A stretch of 64,000 nucleotides of DNA from DASVTU01 sp036387415 (GCA_036387415.1 DASVTU010000029.1:177532-241531), one strand, 5' to 3'. Positions 43,828 to 53,136 are shown, numbered from the stretch's first letter. Notes: generated from the sequence alone by a model not told the origin. A program made the numbers and translations.

Positions 43828-45621
43828 ATGTATGGAATCATGCTGATGTTCACACGACGCTTCGTTGCTCTCGCCTTTGCCGCCTTCATCATTTCTCTCT
43901 CGCTCTTTGCGCGCGAGGCACAGGCCGCCACGCCGCCCGCGCAGACCGCCGCGACCGAGGTGGTGATTGTGCTGCCGTTTGAAAACAAGACCAATCAGAG
44001 AGAGTTCAACTGGGTCGGTGAAAGTTTTGCTGATTCGTTGAGCGAGCTTTTGAACATGCCGGGACTGGGTCTGGTCGTCGTCACCAGCGACGAACGACAG
44101 TTGGCTTATCAACGCCTGCGACTCCCGCAAACGATTCTGCCTTCGCGCGCCACGGCTCTCAAGATTGCGCGCGAAGCCAGAGCCACGCTCGTCGTCATCG
44201 GCACGTATGAAGTCGCGCCGTCCGAGGGTGAAGCGAATCTTCCGGCGGTGCGCGGGACGGCACGCGTCATTCGCGTCAACGAGGGACGACTGACGGGCGA
44301 GACGATGCCCGACGGTCGTTGGGCTTGGCGTCCGCACGATTTTGGCGGCGCGCTCACCGAGTTGCAGAAGATGCAGGGACGCCTCGCCTACGAAATACTC
44401 TACAACCGCGACCGCGCGCTTCCGCTCTCGCTCAACAATATTCTTCAACAAGCGACCAAAGTTCCGCCCATCGCTTTTGAAAGTTACGTTAAAGGCGCGT
44501 TGACCGACGACCCCGAAAAGAAATCCGCTTACCTGCAAAACGCGATGCGTGAATATTCGCGCGTCAACGCGGGCGCGGTCTACCCGCAAGCCGCTTTTGA
44601 ACTCGGCATGCTCTATCTCAGACAGGGCGACTGGAAACGCGCGGCGGAAAATTTCTCTCTGCTTCAGTCGAAAGACCCGCACTACGCCGAAGCCGCCTTC
44701 TATTCAGCTTCGAGTTACTGGCGCATGGGCGACCTTGTGCGCGCTCTCGGTGCGCTTGTTCCGCTCACGTCCGAGATGCCTCTGACGAGTATCTATAATA
44801 ACGCGGGCGCAATCTCCACGCAGGCCGCGCTCGCAGAGCGAGACGGAGCCGAGCGCGAGCGTCTTCTCAAACAAGCCACCACGTTTCTCGCACGCGCCGC
44901 CGAATCCACGCCCGAAGATACGATGGTGCGTTTCAACTACGGTTATGCGCTGTTTCTCTCCGGTAAGTTTGTCGAAGCGGCGGAACAACTGCGCCCCGTC
45001 ATGAAAGACGACCCGCAAAACGGCGTGGCTATCTTCCTCTTCGCTAAAGCTTTGGAGAAGACCGGGCAGACCGAAGCCGCCACTATCAACGACAACGAGG
45101 CGCGTCGCTACCTGCCCTCCTACGCCAAGATGCAGAGCGAATGGCAACGTTCGCAGACCGTGACGACCGCCGTGCGTCTGCGCGAAAGATTCAACCGCGA
45201 CGACTACATCGCTGAGATACGCGAGCGCGACGAGCAACGCCGCAGCGACCTCGCCGCCACCACTAACGCGCAGGATTTACTCGTCAAAGCACGCGAATTG
45301 TACGTGGCCGGACGCGATGACGAGGCTCTGCCCGAACTGCGTCGTGTCTTGATGGTCGAACCGATGAATGCCGAAGCCAATCTTCTCATCGGTCGCATCA
45401 ATCAGCGTCGCGGCGATTTGCCCGCCGCCATCAGTTCACTCAAGACAGCCCTCTTCTGGGACGCCAAACTCATCGACGCGCACATCCTTCTGGGACGCAT
45501 CTTCCTCGAACGCGGCGACCGCGCGCAGGCCATCTCCTACGTCCGCAACGCACTGCAAATCGACGCCAACAATCAGGAAGCCATCGGCCTCCAACGCCAA
45601 CTCATGATGAACGCCAAGTGA
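43828..45621 (+). CDS. Secreted TPR protein with N-terminal CsgG/FlgO-like domain
   Basis: 597 residues. A signal peptide (FTRRFVALAFAAFIISLSLFAREAQA) follows one of three in-frame ATGs; 43828 is given, but 43840 or 43846 may be used because the first abuts the tRNA terminator. The next about 150 residues (VIVLPFENKTNQREFNWVG, LVVIGTYEV) match the alpha/beta fold of CsgG, FlgO or TolB N-terminal domains that bind in the periplasm. From about residue 200, TPR units repeat to the C-terminus (for example AEANLLIGRINQRRGDLPAA and DAHILLGRIFLERGD). Likely a periplasmic or outer-membrane assembly scaffold. Inverted repeat G begins at its stop. Confidence 0.82.
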   Translation: MYGIMLMFTRRFVALAFAAFIISLSLFAREAQAATPPAQTAATEVVIVLPFENKTNQREFNWVGESFADSLSELLNMPGLGLVVVTSDERQLAYQRLRLPQTILPSRATALKIAREARATLVVIGTYEVAPSEGEANLPAVRGTARVIRVNEGRLTGETMPDGRWAWRPHDFGGALTELQKMQGRLAYEILYNRDRALPLSLNNILQQATKVPPIAFESYVKGALTDDPEKKSAYLQNAMREYSRVNAGAVYPQAAFELGMLYLRQGDWKRAAENFSLLQSKDPHYAEAAFYSASSYWRMGDLVRALGALVPLTSEMPLTSIYNNAGAISTQAALAERDGAERERLLKQATTFLARAAESTPEDTMVRFNYGYALFLSGKFVEAAEQLRPVMKDDPQNGVAIFLFAKALEKTGQTEAATINDNEARRYLPSYAKMQSEWQRSQTVTTAVRLRERFNRDDYIAEIRERDEQRRSDLAATTNAQDLLVKARELYVAGRDDEALPELRRVLMVEPMNAEANLLIGRINQRRGDLPAAISSLKTALFWDAKLIDAHILLGRIFLERGDRAQAISYVRNALQIDANNQEAIGLQRQLMMNAK

Positions 45622-45626
45622 AGAAC

Positions 45627-45731
45627 AGTAGACAGTAGACAGTAGAAAAGCATCGTCGGTCAATTCTTGAGAGGGGTGCTGTAGGGGCGTCTGTCGAAGT
45701 TTTTCATGCTGGCTACTGGCTACTGTCTACT
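45627..45731. repeat. 3'-end inverted repeat G (word GACAGTA)
   Basis: AGTAGACAGTAGACAGTAG at 45627-45645 pairs with 45713-45731 at 18 of 19 positions; the arms are 2.5 iterations of the heptamer GACAGTA, with the second arm showing a GGC variant. Between a TPR-protein gene stop and the NfeD-like gene start. Confidence 0.87.
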
Positions 45732-45740
45732 TTTCCAGCC

Positions 45741-46028
45741 ATGTCTATCTTGCTGATATTGTCGGGAGTCGTGTCGGCGGCTGTGGTGGGGACGTTTCTG
45801 TTTTCTGTGGTGGTGCGTTCGCGTCGGCAGAAGGCGTCGGCGGCGTGGTTGTGTCCGGTGGGTCGTCGGGCGTCGGTGGTCGAAGTTTTGAATCCAGATG
45901 GAGCGGTGTTGGTAGGCGGCGAGTTGTGGCGCGCACGCGCGAAGGGGAATGAAAGGGTGGAATGCGGCGAGGGTAATGTGCGCGTCGTCGGTGCGCGCGG
46001 GTGTCTGTTGGAAGTGGAAGCCGATTGA
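45741..46028 (+). CDS. NfeD-like membrane protein
   Basis: 95 residues: one N-terminal membrane helix (ILLILSGVVSAAVVGTFLFSVVV), a basic stretch, then an OB-fold beta domain (GRRASVVEVLNPDGAVLVGGELWRA to VRVVGARGCLLEVE). This is the short form of the NfeD family, whose members partner stomatin/SPFH proteins in membrane microdomains. No SPFH gene is adjacent here. The first ATG after the previous inverted repeat is used. Confidence 0.8.
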   Translation: MSILLILSGVVSAAVVGTFLFSVVVRSRRQKASAAWLCPVGRRASVVEVLNPDGAVLVGGELWRARAKGNERVECGEGNVRVVGARGCLLEVEAD

Positions 46029-46032
46029 AGAG

Positions 46033-46094
46033 CAAAGGGCAAAAGTGTGGGGAAGGCGTGTTCTTCACTTTTGCCTTTTAGCTTTTGCCCTTTG
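46033..46094. repeat. 3'-end inverted repeat H (word AAAGGGCAAAAG)
   Basis: CAAAGGGCAAAAG at 46033-46045 pairs perfectly with 46082-46094. A second right-arm copy CACTTTTGCC at 46066-46075 could pair with 46038-46047 instead, so two hairpins are mutually exclusive. Follows the NfeD-like gene stop. Confidence 0.83.
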
Positions 46095-46709
46095 ACGTCG
46101 CTCACGGCTAATGGCGGCGCGTTTCCAGAAAAAAGTTTTTCGTGGCACGCGATGTGCTTTAGGGAACAGTGGCAAGCATGGAAGAAGTTAAACCATGACC
46201 CCGCCGCCTTCTCTTCTCTGAGCGTGGCCTGCCGCTACGCCAGCCGCCCGCCGAGCAGCCCTGTCTTGAACTTTCCTATCAAGAACCCGGTCACAAGCCG
46301 GGTTCTCCTGCTTTTGGGGCTTTTTCCAGTTTTCACAGAACCCTTTTCGCGTTTCGCAGCCATTTTTAACCCTTTGAGACTCAATACTTGTCGCCTACGG
46401 GCGACTTTTTTGTCGCGTGGCGGCAACCGCTTGTCGCAACGGGGCGACGCGAAGACGCCAACGCCATAAGACAGAAGGCGCGCAGGAGCGTCAACACGAC
46501 AAATTTTGTCACTTGAGGGGTGACGTTTTCTGTTCTTTTGCGTCATCCGGCAAACGATTTGACGCATTCCAAACACATCCGGGCGGTCATTCCGACAAAT
46601 TTTTTCGGTCATCGGTCAGGCGTTCTGAACGATTCAAATGGCTAAAAGAAAGAAGCGGCGACGCGACTTGCGATGACGCGTTTCGGCTTCGTCTGTTAAA
46701 CTCGCTTCC
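46095..46709. other. Gene-free, structure-rich stretch upstream of lnt
   Basis: About 615 bases with no coding frame I can support. It contains a 9-bp hairpin AGAACCCGG/CCGGGTTCT (46282-46290/46298-46306), an intrinsic terminator at 46390-46411, an 11-base direct repeat CGACAAATTTT (46497-46507 and 46593-46603) and a TGCGTCA/TGACGCA inverted pair (46539-46545/46560-46566). A small RNA ending at the terminator is possible, as are lnt control sites. Confidence 0.5.
46390..46411 (+). terminator. Intrinsic terminator with cUACGg tetraloop
   Basis: GTCGCC (46390-46395), loop TACG, GGCGAC (46400-46405), then six T. The C(UACG)G loop is one of the most stable RNA tetraloops. No protein gene ends nearby except the NfeD-like gene 360 bases upstream, so it may end a small RNA. 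Confidence 0.85.
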
Positions 46710-48413
46710 GTGCAGGAAACGGTTTCCCTCGTCGCGCCGCTCGCAGGTCGGCGCACACATTTATGGCGGGCGCTGGTGCGCGGGGTCGGCGCGGTATCGT
46801 TGGCCGAATGGGCGCTGGCCGTGCTCTCCGCCGCTTTGCTCATCCTCTCCTTCCCTGATTTCAATCTGTGGCCGCTCGCGTGGGTCGGACTCGTCCCGCT
46901 CGCCGTCGCCGTCGTGCGTAGACCGCGCGGCTTCCAGTCGTTTCTGCTCGGATGGGTGAGCGGCACGCTTTTCTTCTACGGCTCTACCTATTGGCTGACG
47001 CACGCCATGATTCACTTCGGCGGCATCCCGCGCGTCGTCGCCTACCCGCTCCTTTTGCCAGCCACAGTCGCCACAGGGTTCTTTCCCGGCGTCTGGTGTC
47101 TAGTGTTGTCGCGCACGTCGGCGCGTTGGGGCATGGGACGCGCGCTCGCCCTCGCGCCGTTCGTGTGGGCGGCGACGGAGTGGGCGCGGCTCGGTGTGAC
47201 CGGACAACTCTGGAACGCCCTCGGCTATTCGCAGGCTTATACGCCAATGCTTATTCAAGCGGCGCGTTGGGGCGGGGTTTACGCCGTCGGGTTTTTGATA
47301 GCAGCCGTCAACGCCGCGCTCGTATTTCTGATTTTGAAAAGAAACGCGCGCTCGTTGGCGTCGGTTGTGTCGGTCGTCGCCGCCGTCGCGTTCGCCACGA
47401 TGCTCGACGCGCCTCCTTCGACCGAAAACACTCCGGCACAAGCCTCCGACGCTGCCGCCGTCGTGGTCGCCGTGCAGCCCAACGTCTCTGCAAACTTCCG
47501 TCGGACGCCATACGAAACCGCCGTGCTCGTCCAGCGCCATCTCACCATGAGCGCCGACGCGCTCGACGCATGGGACGCCGCCCACTCAAAAGAACAACCC
47601 GACGTGGCTTTGACCGACGACACAGCAAACGTCGCGGCGACGCCGGTCGCGCCCGCCCGCGTCGTCATCTGGCCGGAGTCGCCGATGAACTTCGCCTACA
47701 CGAACGACTCAGCGTTTCGTGAAATGGTCGGAGGTTTCGCGCGCGAGCACCGGACGGCTGTCATCTTCAACTCGTTGGAGCCCGCGCCCGCCGGAGGCGC
47801 ATACAACTCGGCGGTGTTGATTAACAATGAGGGTCGCCTCGTCGCACAGTATGATAAGATTCGTCTGCTGCCGTTTGGCGAGTATGTGCCTCTGCCGCGT
47901 TGGTTGCCCGCGACGTGGCTGCTGGCGGGCATCGTCGGGGATTTTACGCCGGGCGAGAAATATCTTTTGATGCCCGTCGGAGACGGCGACAACAAGAGCG
48001 TGCGCGCGGGAGTCTTTATCTGTTTTGAATCGGCGTTTCCGTCCATCGCGCGTACCTTTGCAGACGAAGGCGCGGACGTGTTGGTCAACATCTCCAACGA
48101 TGGTTACTTGGGACAAACGCCCGTCATGCGACAGCATCTGGCAAACACAGTCTTTCGCGCCGTCGAGACGAATCGCCCCGTGCTGCGCGTGACCAACACG
48201 GGCATCAGCGCACTCATTACGCCGCGCGGGCGCGTCCTCGATGCCACCACAGGATTTGAACCCGCCGTACGGACGTGGACGGTCGCACGCGCTATAGATG
48301 GCAAGACTTTCTACACCATGTACGGCGACATCTTTGCGTATGCCTGCGCGCTGATAAGTCTGCTGGCAGTGGCGGCGACCTTCGGCTTCGCGCAACGGTA
48401 TGTCAAATACTAA
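46710..48413 (+). CDS. lnt: Apolipoprotein N-acyltransferase
   Basis: 567 residues from a GTG at 46710; no clear ribosome site, so the start is provisional. It adds the third fatty acid to lipoproteins in the inner membrane. About six N-terminal helices (residues 30-230) are followed by the nitrilase domain with the catalytic triad Glu323 (IWPESP), Lys383 (YDKIRLLPFGEYVP) and Cys439 (GVFICFESAFP); NISNDGY and HLANTVFRAVETNRP fit the family. A final membrane helix ends the protein. Slightly longer than E. coli Lnt because of a linker near 235-310. Fits the several lipoproteins in this window. Confidence 0.95.
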   Translation: MQETVSLVAPLAGRRTHLWRALVRGVGAVSLAEWALAVLSAALLILSFPDFNLWPLAWVGLVPLAVAVVRRPRGFQSFLLGWVSGTLFFYGSTYWLTHAMIHFGGIPRVVAYPLLLPATVATGFFPGVWCLVLSRTSARWGMGRALALAPFVWAATEWARLGVTGQLWNALGYSQAYTPMLIQAARWGGVYAVGFLIAAVNAALVFLILKRNARSLASVVSVVAAVAFATMLDAPPSTENTPAQASDAAAVVVAVQPNVSANFRRTPYETAVLVQRHLTMSADALDAWDAAHSKEQPDVALTDDTANVAATPVAPARVVIWPESPMNFAYTNDSAFREMVGGFAREHRTAVIFNSLEPAPAGGAYNSAVLINNEGRLVAQYDKIRLLPFGEYVPLPRWLPATWLLAGIVGDFTPGEKYLLMPVGDGDNKSVRAGVFICFESAFPSIARTFADEGADVLVNISNDGYLGQTPVMRQHLANTVFRAVETNRPVLRVTNTGISALITPRGRVLDATTGFEPAVRTWTVARAIDGKTFYTMYGDIFAYACALISLLAVAATFGFAQRYVKY

Positions 48414-48436
48414 TCAAGTAGAGGAAAGAGATTGGA

Positions 48437-49553
48437 ATGATTGAAACTTTAACCATTCAAGATTTACGCACGACCTTCGACGAGTTGAGCAAGCGCATCG
48501 AACAACTTGGGAGGTTTCTTTGATGTAGCTGCGAAGCGCGAAGAACTTTCGCGCATCGAGACGCAAGCCTCCGCGCCCGATTTCTGGAACGAACAGGACG
48601 CGGCGCAAAAACTTCTTCAGCAGAGGAGTCGCTTGGAGCGCATCATCAAACGTCATGAGCAGTTTGAGTCGGCCATCGCTGACGCGGGCGTGTTGTTTGA
48701 GTTTGCGGAAGCGGAGGAGGGCGAGGAAAGCCTCGGCGAGTTGCGTGCGCTCATCGAACGTCTCTCCACGGAAGTTGGCGAGGCGGAGACGGAGATGCTC
48801 CTCTCCGGCGAGAACGATGCGCGCAATGCCATCTGCACGATTCACCCAGGCGCGGGCGGCACGGAGTCGCAGGATTGGGCGGAGATGCTCTTGCGTATGT
48901 ATCTGAAATGGGCGGAGCGTCGCGGCTTCAAGACGGAGATAATTGACTATCAACCCGGCGAGGAAGCGGGCATTAAGAGCGTGACGTTTCGTGTGGAAGG
49001 CGAATACGCTTACGGGTTACTGGCAGCCGAAGCGGGCGTGCATCGGCTGGTGAGAATTTCGCCCTTCGATCAGGCGGCGCGGCGTCACACGTCTTTCGCG
49101 TCGCTCTTTGTTTATCCTGAGATTGACGAAAACATCGAAGTTGAAGTCAACGACAAAGACCTCCGCGTCGATACTTATCGCGCGACGGGCGCGGGCGGAC
49201 AGCACATCAACACTACCGATTCAGCCGTCCGCATCACACATCTGCCGACAGGCATCGTCGTGCAATGCCAGAACCAACGCTCGCAACATCAGAACCGCGC
49301 TGTCGCCATGCAGGTTTTGCGCTCGCGTCTCTACGAACTCGAACTCGAAAAGCGTCAGGCCGAAACCGCTGCGCTCGAAGCCAACAAGGCAGACATTTCT
49401 TTCGGCTCGCAAATCAGAAACTATGTGCTCGCGCCTTATCGTCTCGTCAAAGACGCGCGCACCAAACTCGAACGCGGCGACGTTGATTCGGTGCTCGCAG
49501 GCGACATCGACGACTTCATCAAGCAGTATCTTCTCTCGCGCCGCGCAGCATAA
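48437..49553 (+). CDS. prfB: Peptide chain release factor 2, with programmed +1 frameshift
   Basis: Translation starts at ATG 48437 (GAGGAAAG upstream) and runs 28 codons to an in-frame TGA at 48521; a +1 slip on CTT moves into the main frame at GAT 48522, giving about 371 residues. RF2 ends translation at UGA and UAA. The body shows the stop-recognition SPF (RISPFDQAARRH) and the catalytic GGQ (TGAGGQHINTT). The gene is joined to lnt by 23 bases. Low RF2 favours slipping at its own UGA, the standard autoregulation. Inverted repeat I follows its stop. Confidence 0.96.
48509..48523 (+). promoter_or_regulatory. prfB programmed frameshift site
   Basis: GGGAGG (48509-48514) is the internal Shine-Dalgarno-like stimulator, TTT the spacer, and CTT TGA (48518-48523) the slippery codon and in-frame stop, followed by T. 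Arrangement and spacing match the classical prfB signal. Confidence 0.95.
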
Positions 49554-49556
49554 AAA

Positions 49557-49661
49557 CAGAGGCCGGAGGCTAGAGGTTAGTAGTTGAATTTCGTCAACCT
49601 TGTGCCTTGCTTCAAACTAAAACTCTTTAACTGACCTCCGACCTCTAATCTCTGACCTCTG
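49557..49661. repeat. 3'-end inverted repeat I (word AGAGGTC/GGAGGC)
   Basis: Imperfect arms at about 49557-49588 and 49627-49661. Each arm strings together CAGAGG, GGAGG and TAGAGG words. It uses the same words as repeat J 5 kb away. Sits between prfB and ftsK, on whose strand both genes lie. Confidence 0.82.
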
Positions 49662-49675
49662 CTCTTGGAGTAGCT

Positions 49676-52441
49676 ATGGCAACAACACAAACGGACGCGC
49701 GGATAAAGGCCACTGCCGGAGAACCGCGCAACACGCGGCGCAACGAAATCGTTGCCATCGCACTCTTTGCGATTGGGGCGCTGCTCGTTCTATGTCTCGC
49801 GTCCTACAATCCGTCCGACCCTTCCTGGAACGCCGCAGGGCAGGCGGAAGTGCATAATCTCATCGGCGCCATCGGTGCCAACGTCGCCGTCACTCTGTAT
49901 CAAACACTGGGACTCGCAGCGATTCTCCTGCCGCTCTTGCTACTCGCGGCGGCGTGGCGTCGCTTCCGCACGCGACGCATTTATGCCCCATTCTCGCGCA
50001 TCGTCGGACTGCTGACGTTGCTGCTGGCCGCCGCCTCGCTCTGCGCGCTTTTTCTCACGCGTCCGATTGTCGATGGAAGTTTTATGGCGGGCGGTTTCGT
50101 CGGCGTGTTTATCGCGGACGGCTTACGCGGCGTTTTGAACACGGTCGGCGCAAGCATCCTCCTGTTTGCGCTCGCCGCGATGGGGCTGCTCCTCGCCACC
50201 AATTTTTCTTTCACACGCGCATACGAACGCGCCGTAGAAGCCTTCGGCCATCCTTCGGATTTCTTCCGCGCGCTCACCGACCGCTTCAACGCGTGGCGCA
50301 CACGACGCCGCGAACTGGCGCAACAACGCGCCGCCGCACGTCAGGCCGCACGCGCCGAACGCGAAGCTTTGCAGAACCTCTCTGCCACCGACCAGGCGGC
50401 GACCACCGCCACCGCATCCGCACGCGACTCGATTCAGATAAAGAAGGAGACGACGGCCAACGCTTCGACCGCCATCCGGCGCGCGGGCGCGGCGGCGACG
50501 CAAGAAGAGTCCCTGTCGCCGCAGGAGGAACTTCGACGCAAACTCGCGCAGGCCGAAGCAGAACTCGCCGCCATCGTCGCAGAGCCTTCCAACGAATCGC
50601 ACGCCGCACGCAAAAACGGCGCGACCGCCGCCGCGTCTGCTACTGCCGACGGTTTCTCGTCAGCATTGTCTTCATCAACAAATTCCGCTTCGCCAACTTC
50701 ATTCACGGAGCCGACTGCCGCCGCGACGAAACGCAACGCCTCCACCGCAACGACACGAAAAGTCGCACACACGGTCGATGATTTTGACGACGCCGATGAC
50801 AGCGAAGCGGCGGAGATTGAGGAGATGGTGCGTACGGCCTCCGTCGTCCGCACGGAAGACGAAGACGCCGCATCCGCCACGTCGCAACGCTCCGGCACAG
50901 CCGCCGTCTCAGACCGCGCCGCGCGCCGCACAGAGAAGACCGCAACGCCTGCCATCCTCGACGATTACCACATTCCGTCGCTCGAATTTTTGAACGCGCC
51001 GCCGCCGCGCCATGAGGAAGCCGAGGATGTCTTGCGCGGACTCGCCACGCAGGTCGCGGAGAAGTGCCGCGAGTTTAACGTGACGGGCAAAATCGAATAC
51101 ATCTGTCCCGGCCCCGTCGTCACCACCTACGAATTCAAACCCGACCCCGGCGTCAAGTATTCGCGCGTCACGGGTCTGGTTGACGACCTCTGCCTCGCGC
51201 TCAAGGCCGAATCCGTCCGCATCGACCGCGTGCCCGGCAAAGCACACGTCGGCATCGAAGTGCCTAACCCGCATCGTGAGACGATTCATCTGCGCGAAGT
51301 CATCGAATCGAACAAGTACCGCGAGTCCGATTCCAAACTGACCATCGCGCTCGGCAAAACCATCGACGGCCTCAACTACGTTGCCGACCTCGCCAAGATG
51401 CCGCATCTTTTAATCGCAGGCGCGACGGGCACGGGCAAATCCGTCGCCGTCAATTCGCTTATCGTCTCGATTCTCTACAAGGCCAGCCCCGCCGAAGTGA
51501 AGTTCATCATGGTCGATCCGAAGCGTCTGGAACTCGGCCTCTACGCGGACATCCCGCATCTCGCCACGCCCATCATCACCGACCCGAAACGCGCCGCTCA
51601 TGCGCTCAAGTGGGGCGTCTCCGAGATGGAGAGACGCTACAAAGAACTCGCCGGATGGGGCGTGCGAAATATCGACGGCTTCAACGCCGAAGTTGCGCGC
51701 CGCAACTTAGTTGCCGACTTCGACGCGGAGGGAAATCCGCATAAGCCTCTGCCGTACATCGTCATTATCATCGACGAACTTGCCGACTTGATGATGGTCT
51801 CCGGCCACGAAGTCGAAGAAGCCATCACGCGGCTCGCACAGATGGCGCGCGCCGTCGGCATCCATCTGGTGCTCGCCACGCAGCGTCCCTCGGTCGATGT
51901 CATCACCGGACTCATTAAAGCCAACTTTCCTTCGCGCATCGCCTTTCGCGTCTCTTCCAAAGTCGATTCGCGCACCATCATCGACTCCAACGGCGCGGAA
52001 CAACTCCTCGGACGCGGCGACATGCTTTTCCTTCCGCCGGGCACGTCGCGCCTTGTACGCGTTCACGGCGCGTTCGTTGACGAGACGGAAATCGCCCGCA
52101 TCGTCAAACACATCAAAGCACAAGCCGCCCCGACCTACGACGAAACCATCACGCTCTCCGAAGAGGAAGCATCGGGCGAGGCGGGCACGGGCGGCGACCG
52201 CGACGAACTCTTTGAACAGGCGCTCCGCATCTGCGTCGAAATGAAACGCGCTTCGACCTCCGTGCTCCAACGCCGTCTACGCATCGGCTACGGACGCGCC
52301 GCCGCCATCCTCGACGCGATGGAGCGCGACGGCTTCATCGGTCAAGCCGACGGCGCACGCCCGCGCCCCGTTCTCGGTCGCGCCTTTGAAACCATCGACC
52401 ACTGGGACAACCTTCAGGCCAACGATACCGACGCGACGTAA
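49676..52441 (+). CDS. ftsK: FtsK/SpoIIIE DNA translocase
   Basis: 921 residues. Four N-terminal helices (about 25-185) anchor it at the septum. A low-complexity Ala/Thr/Glu/Arg linker spans about 205-430. The motor has the beta-domain start HIPSLEFL, Walker A AGATGTGKSVAVN, Walker B VIIIDELADLMM, and the conserved ATQRPSVDVITGLIKANFPSRIAF. A C-terminal winged-helix gamma domain (about 850-910: VLQRRLRIGYGRAAAILDAME) reads KOPS-type sequences. It moves chromosome ends and acts with XerCD at dif. ATG 49676 has GGAG upstream, which is part of the preceding repeat's flank. Confidence 0.96.
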   Translation: MATTQTDARIKATAGEPRNTRRNEIVAIALFAIGALLVLCLASYNPSDPSWNAAGQAEVHNLIGAIGANVAVTLYQTLGLAAILLPLLLLAAAWRRFRTRRIYAPFSRIVGLLTLLLAAASLCALFLTRPIVDGSFMAGGFVGVFIADGLRGVLNTVGASILLFALAAMGLLLATNFSFTRAYERAVEAFGHPSDFFRALTDRFNAWRTRRRELAQQRAAARQAARAEREALQNLSATDQAATTATASARDSIQIKKETTANASTAIRRAGAAATQEESLSPQEELRRKLAQAEAELAAIVAEPSNESHAARKNGATAAASATADGFSSALSSSTNSASPTSFTEPTAAATKRNASTATTRKVAHTVDDFDDADDSEAAEIEEMVRTASVVRTEDEDAASATSQRSGTAAVSDRAARRTEKTATPAILDDYHIPSLEFLNAPPPRHEEAEDVLRGLATQVAEKCREFNVTGKIEYICPGPVVTTYEFKPDPGVKYSRVTGLVDDLCLALKAESVRIDRVPGKAHVGIEVPNPHRETIHLREVIESNKYRESDSKLTIALGKTIDGLNYVADLAKMPHLLIAGATGTGKSVAVNSLIVSILYKASPAEVKFIMVDPKRLELGLYADIPHLATPIITDPKRAAHALKWGVSEMERRYKELAGWGVRNIDGFNAEVARRNLVADFDAEGNPHKPLPYIVIIIDELADLMMVSGHEVEEAITRLAQMARAVGIHLVLATQRPSVDVITGLIKANFPSRIAFRVSSKVDSRTIIDSNGAEQLLGRGDMLFLPPGTSRLVRVHGAFVDETEIARIVKHIKAQAAPTYDETITLSEEEASGEAGTGGDRDELFEQALRICVEMKRASTSVLQRRLRIGYGRAAAILDAMERDGFIGQADGARPRPVLGRAFETIDHWDNLQANDTDAT

Positions 52442-52557
52442 GACGTGAAAGACACAGCGCGGTAAGTTCACGGCGAGAAAAAGCGAGTTTGCCAGCGATT
52501 TCGGGATGCAAAATTTTTGCTGGCGTGCGCTACTCAAGCCCTGTCAACCTTTTGACA

Positions 52558-52650
52558 ACTTTTCCACAGGTTCTGTGGAAAAGTCTGTGGAAAAAGCACT
52601 TTTCCACGTTACAAGTTTCTGAAAAATTTAGACTTATAGCATTTTGCACA
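52558..52650. promoter_or_regulatory. Cluster of DnaA-box-like 9-mers; candidate replication origin or DnaA-regulated site
   Basis: TTTTCCACA at 52560-52568, its complement at 52574-52582 and 52586-52594, TTTTCCACG at 52600-52608 and TTTTGCACA at 52642-52650. All but one fit the TTWTNCACA consensus. The first two form a perfect 12-bp inverted repeat with loop GTT (52558-52584). The surrounding 200 bases are A+T-rich and gene-free. The boxes alternate in direction as in known origins. No dnaA or dnaN gene is adjacent and flanking genes are not divergent, so origin function is only possible. Confidence 0.5.
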
Positions 52651-52716
52651 CGTCGGCGGCAGACCTCGCAAATTCTTCACAAACAGTAGTTTAGACTCCC
52701 ACAGCGAACTCTTTTG

Positions 52717-53049
52717 ATGACCCGTTTTCTCGTTCTTCTGTGTTGTACGTTTGTCACGCTCGTCGCCGCCTCCTGCGTCAAATTGCCACGCCGCGCACAG
52801 CCGCCAAGTCAAAACGCCCCACCCCTCGCCCTCGATGCTACCCACTCCCCGCCGCCCCGCGTCAACATCAACACCGCGACGCCCGACCAACTCGAAAAAC
52901 TACCGGGAATCGGGACGACGCTGGCCGCCCGCATCGTCGAGCATCGCGCCCACTATGGGGCTTTTCGTCGCGTCGAGCATCTGCTTCTGGTGCGCGGCAT
53001 CAGCGAGCGTCGCTTTCGGGAGATGCGTGCGCTCGTCACCGTCGAATGA
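52717..53049 (+). CDS. ComEA-like helix-hairpin-helix lipoprotein
   Basis: 110 residues. Lipoprotein signal (TRFLVLLCCTFVTLVAASC, lipobox AASC), a Pro-rich linker, then a double helix-hairpin-helix domain: VNINTATPDQLEKLPGIG and a following GAFRRVEHLLLVRGISERRF. The domain binds DNA non-specifically and is the core of the competence protein ComEA; here it is lipid-anchored at the periplasmic face. ATG 52717 follows one codon after a TTG in the same frame. A truncated comEC remnant lies 2.5 kb downstream, so a DNA-uptake role may once have been shared. Confidence 0.85.
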   Translation: MTRFLVLLCCTFVTLVAASCVKLPRRAQPPSQNAPPLALDATHSPPPRVNINTATPDQLEKLPGIGTTLAARIVEHRAHYGAFRRVEHLLLVRGISERRFREMRALVTVE

Positions 53050-53136
53050 TGGGAAATGGTTGAGGATAGAACTGTGAAAACTGCTCCTACACAATCAAGC
53101 GATGATTTTCAAACGACCCACGCGAGGTAAGGAGTT

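Noticed and set aside
45627..45731. Short iterated words as a CRISPR array
   Set aside because: The repeats are contiguous heptamers forming an inverted pair, with no spacers and no cas genes in the window.
46282..46306. AGAACCCGG/CCGGGTTCT hairpin as part of a tRNA
   Set aside because: No cloverleaf can be drawn around it; acceptor and anticodon arms are missing.
48521..48523. TGA early in prfB as a pseudogene mark
   Set aside because: It is part of the standard programmed frameshift site with the internal ribosome-binding stimulator.
52558..52608. Inverted repeats after ftsK as an intrinsic terminator or dif site
   Set aside because: No T-run follows the hairpins, and the 9-mers fit DnaA boxes better than the 28-bp XerCD dif arrangement.
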